In this document: piece by piece, positions 57,293-64,000 of the stretch | Numbering within the stretch: the stretch's first letter is position 1 | How the letters are laid out: the number at the start of each line of letters is the position of its first letter | NCBI GenBank assembly: GCA_033725935.1 | Contig: MU867074.1 | Span: 62,001 to 126,000, forward strand | Source of the DNA: Cladorrhinum sp. PSN259 | Lineage: Eukaryota; Ascomycota; Sordariomycetes; Sordariales; Podosporaceae | Reading direction: 5' to 3' | Length of the DNA: 64,000 bases | Position numbers and translations under genes: made by a program | Notes under the pieces: model-generated | What the model saw: only the letters and a program-made list of their open reading frames with translations | Told to the model about the DNA's origin: nothing | The model's database searches: none

Positions 57293-60197
57293 CTACATCT
57301 GAACGGCGACCGTTGAAACCTCGTTGAGAAGATCCGCATAATTCAGCGTAAACTCTCTCTGTAATTGCAATGTTAGTACGGCCCCAAGAAGACAGGTTTT
57401 GGTCCCGGAGACATACCTGTTCTCTGCGCCAGGTATTCTTGTCCCAAATTACGTAGTATCCGCGCTCAACGCCTGGGCCCAATGACTGAGGGGCAACAAG
57501 CTCGCTCTTCGTCAACCACATCTTGAGCTTCTTGTGCCATCGCCAATTACGATTGATGCTGTAAGATTGCTTGTCAGTAAGCCGATAAAAATGCGATGGG
57601 CAACAATACTTACAGCTCAGCTGCTGCTAGTTGCTGCTGGGCATCTCCTGGGCAGCTATAGAAGATCCACATCAAGGTCTCCTCGTTGAAGCTGGGAATC
57701 TTGGCCTCGATAGGTTGTACGTTCTTGACCTGGTAGCAGTCTGGCAGCTTGAACTTTGGAATTGTTGGCTGTGGTGGTGTATTATCCCACAGCACATATT
57801 TTTGTGTGGATATCATGTCGGGTGACCGGAGGTCTATGCCCAAAGCTGTAGGATCAATGCCCACAGTAAGAGCATTGTAGTCAGGGAAGTTGTTCATCAA
57901 TGTGTGCAAGCCCTTGATACCGAATTTGTCGATCGGTGCCATCCCCTCTAGTGGATCTTGCACTTGGCCCTTCTCTTCTTCTTTGCCTTTGAGTATAGGG
58001 GCCTCATTGCCAATAGCGCCAAGCGGGTTGTTTCTGCCGCCCAGCCCATCATTCACTGAGCCGTGCGACGCCATGCTGTCTTCGCGATAGCCGGGGGGCT
58101 TCTGACGCACTTCTTCTTCGCCCACTGGACTTCGAGGGTCTTGCGGTCGCTGTATGGCGGTTGGTGAGATTGTTTCCGAAGGGTGCGGCGCATTAGCCGA
58201 TATCGCGTTCAGCAGCCCGTTGCCGCTGCGGTTGAGCATTGAGGCCCCTGGTGCTGCACTTGAGGATCCAAAGTTCAACGTTGACATCAGATTCGCTGTT
58301 CGATCCTGAGCACTCATATCGCCGTTCGATGTCCGGTTTAGAGGTGGGAACTCATCAGGCTGGCCCTGAGATGGTTGTGCAGCAGTACCTTGATTACCAA
58401 ATCGGAAAGCGCCCTGTGTTGCTGACATTCGTGGAGCCCCAAACATGTCGTCCTGATGAGCTTGCTGAGACGACAGAGGAGTGCCTGGTCCTCGATGTGC
58501 ACCCCCACCAATATTGCGTGCCGCTTGCGCAGACCACATTGATGTTTGGCTCGAGGTGTTTAGTTGCGAGCTGTTCGAGAGTGATGGAAATTCCCTATCG
58601 CATTCCCGGTTAGTTTCATTTTCAAAACTTTGCAGGTTTTTGTAAACTGAACTGAGAGATATTCCGACAGGCTGAAGGAACGAGGTGAGGGAACTGAGAA
58701 GCAGCATCCTTGACTGCACCCAGATTCTGTTTGGCGATCGAGGCGTGGCGAAGATCCTCGCGAAAAATGCCCAATCTTTCAGCGGGATCCTGGTGATGCT
58801 CTGTGCTGCTGCCCCTCACAACTGAGGCATAGTTGAGTCCCTCGCGAGGCTTCTCCGACTGCTCTTCCGAATTCAGATCCATCCGGCGCTTCTGCATAAG
58901 TTGCAAAACTCGCGGCATCTTTTAAGAATATGCCCTCGCGATATCCAATGGTCAGACCAGTATGGATACACAAAATAGAGTGTAAAGCGTGGTTTTTGGT
59001 AAATGTTTGAGTTTGAAGTGGGACGTAGTTGTAAATGAAGACAATAAAGAAAACAGAAGAATCGTTGCAAATCGCAATCGTTTTGGAAGTGAGGGCCGGG
59101 GCATGGGAGAAGTCGCAAATACCCGAAAGGGAAAACAACACTAGTGCCAAAGAAATAATCACTGGAGAAGGCGTGCGGACGGAGGTGATAGTGCGCATGC
59201 GCCTGTCACCAGTAGATAAAAAAAAGGGAAAACGATGACCCTGTCTCCCTGCTACAACCCAAGACAAGGAAACAGCTGCAAACCAAAAAGCTCAGCGCAC
59301 GGCAAGGAAATAATGCAACTTACGATGGATCCAGTGGTGGTTGTGATGCTCCGCTCACGCTCTGAGCAAAGCTGATGTTGCCGCCTCCCAACTGCCTTGC
59401 GGTTCCTGGGGGACCACCTGCATTTCCACCCATCGACATGCCACCAGTATATCCCCAGTTGGGTTGGTTTCCAACAGGACCTGCGCACAAAGTAATTAGC
59501 CACCGCTCAGCCAACCTTTACGGCATCCTGATTTCGTGTGATTCCTCACCCATTTTCCCGTTCTGTAACCTGTTCGGGACGTTTCGACCTGCTTGTTGCG
59601 GCTGTTGTTGCTGCCCGTATGCAGCGGGGAGGCCCCCGTGGCCGCGTAAGGATTGCGCTGCGGTTAGGGAAGACGAATTGGTCAGCGTATGCTTTTGAAT
59701 AGAAGTAGATGTGCAATTGCAGGTTTCGTGGCACATGGAAGCCCGTTGTGTCCCGCAAATGGCGAGCGAATGATGCGAAGAAGCCGGACCTTGGTCAAGG
59801 GTGTCGGCAGCGAAGTGGAGGGCTATGTTGAGGAGTCCGGGTCTCTGACCACCAGCGCAATCACCAGGAAGGCTGGGGGTTCGGCATGGGGACCCATTCA
59901 CCACCTCGCATCGATCCTGACAGTTGTCGTGCCCATTCCCATAGTTTATTTCCAACTCATCCAACTCAGTGCCAAAGGTCCGCTGCGGCGATGGAGGGGG
60001 CATGACGGGGACGCAGTGGCGGCGAGGGCCACTCCGGTGGCATTTGCATTTGAATTCGGAGCGGGACGTGGGGATTTGAAGGACACGGGAGCATGGATAG
60101 TAGACAGGTGTATGTGTGTGTGGCTCGGGGTCTCGAAGCAGCAGGAGGAGGGGGGAGGGAGTGCAAGTGCTACGCCCGTACCTTGTCGGTTCATCAT
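57293..60197 (-). CDS. not2: CCR4-NOT complex subunit Not2
   Basis: Six exons: 60197-60182, 59657-59550, 59480-59324, 58594-57614, 57558-57417 and 57358-57293; all phases agree and give 489 residues. The 16-bp first exon codes MMNRQ and joins to AQSLRGHGGLPAAYG, which fits fungal Not2 N termini; it is the least certain exon. The next joins read GKM/GPVGNQPNWGY and LDPS/EFPSLSN. Q/S/G-rich low complexity fills the middle. FGIKGLHTLMNNFPDYNALT is the region that contacts Not1. The C-terminal NOT2/3/5 box is split over the last exons: LMWIFYSCPGDAQQQLAAAEL, then INRNWRWHKKLKMWLT and GYYVIWDKNTWRREQ. Not2 pairs with Not5/Not3 to stabilise the deadenylase scaffold in cytoplasm and nucleus. The 5' introns are unusually long (524 and 729 bp). 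Confidence 0.92.
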
Positions 60198-60785
60198 TTG
60201 TGTGCTGGCCAATCAGTTGGAGTTTTATAGGTGAATGGACTCGGGTTGTGGGATGGCCCGGATGGGATGTAAACTCGGCGACCGGTAGGTTTTGTTGAGG
60301 CGGTTTGGCGTCGTGGGGAATATGGTCGTGGCTCGAGGCCTGTACTAGGTACGCAGTGCACTTTCCAGCAAACGCTGTTGATGGAACCAAGGCCGGCGGT
60401 TCGAAGTCCAAGGCTCTCCACCGACCGACGCAGCAAAACCCCCCATCCCGCCGCAACAGGGGCCGCAAGCAGGTCCGTGCTTCCCCAGAAATTCATCACT
60501 GGCTTTGGGCCAAGCCTAGAACTCCTCCGCATCCCACCCCTTTCCCTGTCCACTCCAAAACTCTAATTTGACACTCTTGCCGAAACGGGTACTTTGGCTT
60601 CCATGAGAATTTCGGGATGGCATCTGGTTTTAGTGTGTCATCACGCCATAAAAGTCATTTACTTTTTTACTCTTTATTTGTCATCTTTTCTAGTTCAGTG
60701 AGTATGGTCATGCTCTCTGGCACGTGCCATCAATGTAAAATCCCAAATATCGCTTCAGCCTCATCAGATCACTGCCCACTCGCTT
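60198..60785. other. Intergenic: not2 promoter and zng1 3' region
   Basis: 588 bp; neighbours are both on the minus strand. Short ORFs on both strands have no recognisable content. If not2 really starts at 60197, this holds its promoter. Confidence 0.45.
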
Positions 60786-62036
60786 TCAATGAGCACCATT
60801 GATAGCAGATTGGAGGCTTTTTGGAAAGTCAAAGCTCGACAAATGGCGCCCAATCAGTACGAGTTTTCCTCTGTTCACATCGGCATCGGATGAGGGCGCT
60901 GGACTGTTAAAGATGTCGAAGATCTCTCTTACACCCTGGACCATCTTCTCACTGCCGTCATCAATGAAGAGTCGCCCCTTTAGACGATGAATCTCAAAAG
61001 CCGGTCCTTTTGAGTCCTCTTGTCCAGGAAGGACATTCTCCCAAAGTAAGGATCTCAACCACGCGTCCACCGCGTCCAATTTCTTGGTTGTCAACTGAGG
61101 AAGTGGGATCGACATTGTCGAAATGGTCTACCATCATCAGCAAATAGACATCATCAGACACCAAGGCCGACTTACTTTGTCTAGGTGACTGTGGCCGAGT
61201 CCAGGTCGGTCAAGCTCATCAACGCGGTCGTAAGCGTGCAGATCAAGCAAGAACCCTTCGAGCTGGGGCACAACACTTTGCGAGGTGACAAAAATCTTGG
61301 CCAACTCGTTGATAGACCTGATCCTGTCCTTGACGGCTTGGAGCTCCTCCTCGCCCACAAGGTCAGATTTGTTGATTACGATGACATCAGCGTGAGAAAT
61401 CTGGACGTGAGCTGTTGTCATGACAGGGCCGTGGTCATCGCTCTCTTCGTGGCCCTCGACCTTACCAGCTGGGTCATCTAAGCTGCGAAGAATATTCTTG
61501 GCATCGACCAGAGTTACAATTCCGTCAAGATAAATGGTGCTGGCAAGTCCATCATCAACCCAGAAGAGAGGCGCAAGGTTCCCTGGATCTGCTAGGCCAG
61601 TTGTTTCAAGCAGGATATAGTCGAACTTCCCCTTTTTGTCCATCAGCGACTCGATGGCGGCCACTCCTGTATCTTTGACCGAGCAGCAGATACACCCATT
61701 GCCAACATCTAGCCATTCCTCCACGGATTCGCCATCTTTGTTGATGGTCAAGGATTTCTCGATGTCGAGAGCTACCTGTGTGTCAGCAGGATACTCAGAT
61801 TTGGGGGCAAAATACATGTGAATGCTATCCTTACAATCTCCAAACTCGTTCATAATTACGGCAACCTTCTTGCCATGTTTAGCAGTAAGTATATAGTTCA
61901 GAAGGGTGGTCTTGCCCGCGCCTAGATATCCCGTCACAATTGTGATTGGGACCTTTACTGCCTTCTCCTCAGTCTCAGCTTCGGCGTCGGCACCGACCAG
62001 GTCCGGCGGCGCATCGTCCTGATCTTCCCAATCCAT
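60786..62036 (-). CDS. zng1: COG0523/CobW-family GTPase, Zng1-like zinc metallochaperone
   Basis: Three exons, 62036-61835, 61771-61176 and 61127-60786, with introns of 63 and 48 bp, give 379 residues. The P-loop is GYLGAGKT (36-43), followed by the CxCC metal site GCICC (C94, C96, C97), the Walker B-like LLETTGLADPG and the guanine-specific NKSD. The first intron lies between EFGDS and LDIEKSL. The C-terminal CobW_C domain reads ISTMSIPLPQLTTKKLDAVD and ends at FPKSLQSAINGAH. Zng1 proteins (human CBWD/ZNG1, yeast YNR029C) insert zinc into methionine aminopeptidase 1. The N-terminal APPDLVGAD segment resembles the PxLVP motif that docks on that client, though the last Pro is absent. Cytosolic. 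It is divergent from mob3. Confidence 0.93.
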
Positions 62037-62570
62037 TTTCAGAATGTGTTGAAATAAGACTCAAAGAAACCTGAAATTCGTAAAGTCAAATTCACGTTGG
62101 CTGCGGGGCACCTGCAGCTTAATTACAGTACTTGTGAAGGACAAGGCCAGGATGGGAGACAGGAGCTTGGCAGGGTTACGTAAGATGACGGTCAGGGAAC
62201 CCCTGCCTCTGATCGCGCAGCTTGACCCAGTGCAGGAGCTTGGACGCGCCAGCCGCCCGCAACAAATGTCAGATGCCCGCAGCTTCAAGCTCCCAGGTTC
62301 ACAAGCGCTGGGGGAAATATTCTCAGGAACCTTCCGCCTGCTTGGTTGCCAACGTCCCTCCTTTTTCGGCTGAGAATATTGTATTCGCTTTTTAACCAAA
62401 ACAAACAACCGACAACAATAATACTAAACCATCAGAACATTCACTTGAATCATTCGCTTGACAGTCGAAAGAAACACAGCTACAACAACCTCACACCCCA
62501 TTAATTATTCAGTGCCAAAGTGGGGGAGTATAGCAGAGGGCAAGACAGGACATATTCTCGACTGCCCAAG
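62037..62570. promoter_or_regulatory. Shared upstream region of zng1 and mob3
   Basis: 534 bp between divergent starts; presumably both promoters and 5' leaders. An in-frame ORF runs upstream of the mob3 ATG from about 62520 but has no earlier ATG. No confident factor site was seen. Confidence 0.45.
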
Positions 62571-64000
62571 ATGTCAATGTCGATGGCACCCAGTTCTCCA
62601 AGGCTCCCGAGCCCACCACCTCCCGCAGAGATCCAACTCGGTCCCAAATCGCCCCTGATGGGTCCAAATGCCACCCGTCAGGGATCCCACATCGAACAGA
62701 CGGCCATCGATGCGAACGCCAAACGTCGCATTCACAAGGGCACCAAGGCCGCCGACATGGCCGCTGGTCCTCCTTTGGTCCCCCTTCAAGAGGTACTCTT
62801 GCCTTCCACTCAAGCCTTGCAAATCAGCTGAGCCTGACCAAATGCCCAAACACAGCTCGACTCAGCCTTTCAGCTCCAAGAGCATCTCGCCGCACTACAC
62901 TACCACCACACGGCTAGCAAAACCCAACCTGTTACTCGAGATACCGCAAAGATACTCGCAACTCCTCCCCCTGGGATCGACAAGACGCTGTGGCTTTATG
63001 AGCTCTGCCGCTTCCTGATCGCCCAGTGTAACGAGTTGATCTCTGGCTTTTTCTCCGATAACCCGCCTTGCAGTGCTGCCACATGTCCCGAGATGCGCGC
63101 CAGCGAGTGGCAGTTTCTTTGCGCCGTCCACGATCAACCCAAGAGTTGCTGCGCAATCGACTATTGCTGCCATACCCTTGATTGGGCCGCCAACGTTGTG
63201 ACGAACCCAAAGATATTTCCCAGCAGATTTGTAGTGGACTCGCACGACAAGAACATGGCAGTCAAGAACCTGGTCAACGTTTTCCGCCGCCTGCATCGCA
63301 TCTTCGCTCACGCTTGGTTCCAGCACCGCGGTGTATTCTGGTCCATTGAGAACCAAAACGGACTCTACGTCCTGTTCAAGAGGGTTTGTGACGGGTACGA
63401 ACTTCTTCCAGCGGAGAACTACAAACTTCCGCCGGAGGCTGAGGGACTCGAGAGCACCAGCTCGTCTGACAGCGGTCTGGCTGAGCAAAGACAGCCGTCA
63501 GCTACTGCTCAGATTACGATTGCCAAGCCGCCACAAGAGGAATCAACCAGCCGGACCAACACGAGGAGGCACATTAAGAGCAGCCCCTCGACAGGTAGCT
63601 TCATTAATCCGGTTCCCGAGGCGGATGAAGATGATAGCACTGGTAGTCACGATATCACCGCCCGGTTGGGCGAGTTGAGACTTGCGAATGTTGCGGCGCC
63701 TGGTTTGGCAGATGACGAGCTGGAATTGGCGTCCATTCCTGTCATAGTGGAGCATGGGCCCCCAATCAGCTCTGAGATGTTGATGAGGCGACCGTCTAGT
63801 GTGATACCGCCTCCGGCAGTGGCAGCTTCAATCGCGGCTGATGAGCTCAGGTTGCAGCAGCAACCACCGCGACCGTCATCACCACCACGGGAATTGGAGA
63901 ACATGTCTATTGAGCCAGAGTTGGAAGAAGATGAGGTGTCAGAAGCAGAGACGGAGGTACCACACCGAGAGGATGAGGAGGAAGAGGAGGACGACACCTC
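62571..64000 (+). CDS. mob3: Phocein-type MOB protein (Mob3), 3' end cut by window
   Basis: Exon 1 is 62571-62792; after a 63-bp intron exon 2 starts at 62856 and stays open to the window end, so the stop is not seen. At least 455 residues are visible. The N terminus is Pro-rich (MSMSMAPSSPRLPSPPPPAE). The MOB/phocein core spans about 75-270: FQLQEHLAALHYHH, KTLWLYELCRFLIAQCNELI, PCSAATCPEM (zinc-binding Cys pair), EWQFLCAVHD, IFPSRFVVDSHDKNM and VFRRLHRIFAHAWFQH (zinc-binding His). The segment after the core is a long acidic, Ser/Pro-rich tail, much longer than in animal MOB4. In Sordaria and Neurospora, MOB3 is a STRIPAK subunit needed for cell fusion and fruiting bodies; that role is inferred here. 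Two possible ATGs lie two codons apart; the first is used. Confidence 0.93.

Noticed and set aside
59518..60468. 316-codon minus ORF over the not2 5' region
   Set aside because: Only its last about 36 codons, up to GKM, belong to not2 exon 2; the rest reads through the 524-bp intron and has no domain.

Overview
The window is nuclear DNA of a filamentous ascomycete, most likely a sordariomycete close to Neurospora, Sordaria or Podospora. Genes are cut by short spliceosomal introns (mostly 48-123 bp) with GTAAGT/GTGAGT-type donors, CTRAY branch sites and YAG acceptors. Gene content includes a PHO-5-like phosphate permease, a CYT-19/MSS116-like helicase, an ARG-14-type acetylglutamate synthase, a Zn2Cys6 regulator and a phocein/MOB3 protein. 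The genus cannot be fixed from sequence alone. The permease looks diverged from the N. crassa protein as I remember it.

Twenty-one protein genes were rebuilt by joining exons in frame. Left part (1-13.8 kb): hgh1 (+), a high-affinity phosphate permease (+), a 1019-residue Zn2Cys6 transcription factor (-) and a six-exon MFS transporter (-). About 11.6 kb follows (13.8-25.4 kb) in which I can support no gene, lying between two divergently transcribed genes and containing only simple and tandem repeats. Middle part (25.4-49.6 kb): a CCDC124-like ribosome-associated protein (+), an FTS/AKTIP-like non-catalytic UBC protein (+), an unrecognised 777-residue protein (+), a CUE-AlkB-GRF protein (-), pex7 (+), cyt-19/mss116 (-), a 3-hydroxyisobutyrate-dehydrogenase-family enzyme (+), V-ATPase subunit e (+), arv1 (-), an intracellular LysM protein (-) and smc2 (+). 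Right part (50.2-64 kb): arg-14 (-), an unrecognised 447-residue membrane-associated protein (-), cue1 (-), not2 (-), zng1 (-) and the 5' part of mob3 (+), cut by the window end.

These are mostly housekeeping genes of separate pathways (eEF2 folding, phosphate uptake, peroxisome import, mitochondrial RNA splicing, ER-associated degradation, mRNA deadenylation, condensin, zinc metallochaperone). There is no sign of a biosynthetic cluster, an intact transposon, a CRISPR array, or tRNA/rRNA genes. Each gene has its own promoter, so order carries little functional information.

The most interesting items are: the CUE-AlkB-GRF fusion, which joins in one chain ubiquitin reading, 2-oxoglutarate dioxygenase chemistry and a nucleic-acid-binding zinc finger; the 11.6 kb gene-free interval; a stop-free 63-bp intron inside the zng1 G domain; long 5' introns in not2, one holding a 98-codon ORF; and several slippage-prone repeats in functionally sensitive places. 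Exon coordinates are from manual splice-site reading and have not been checked against transcripts.
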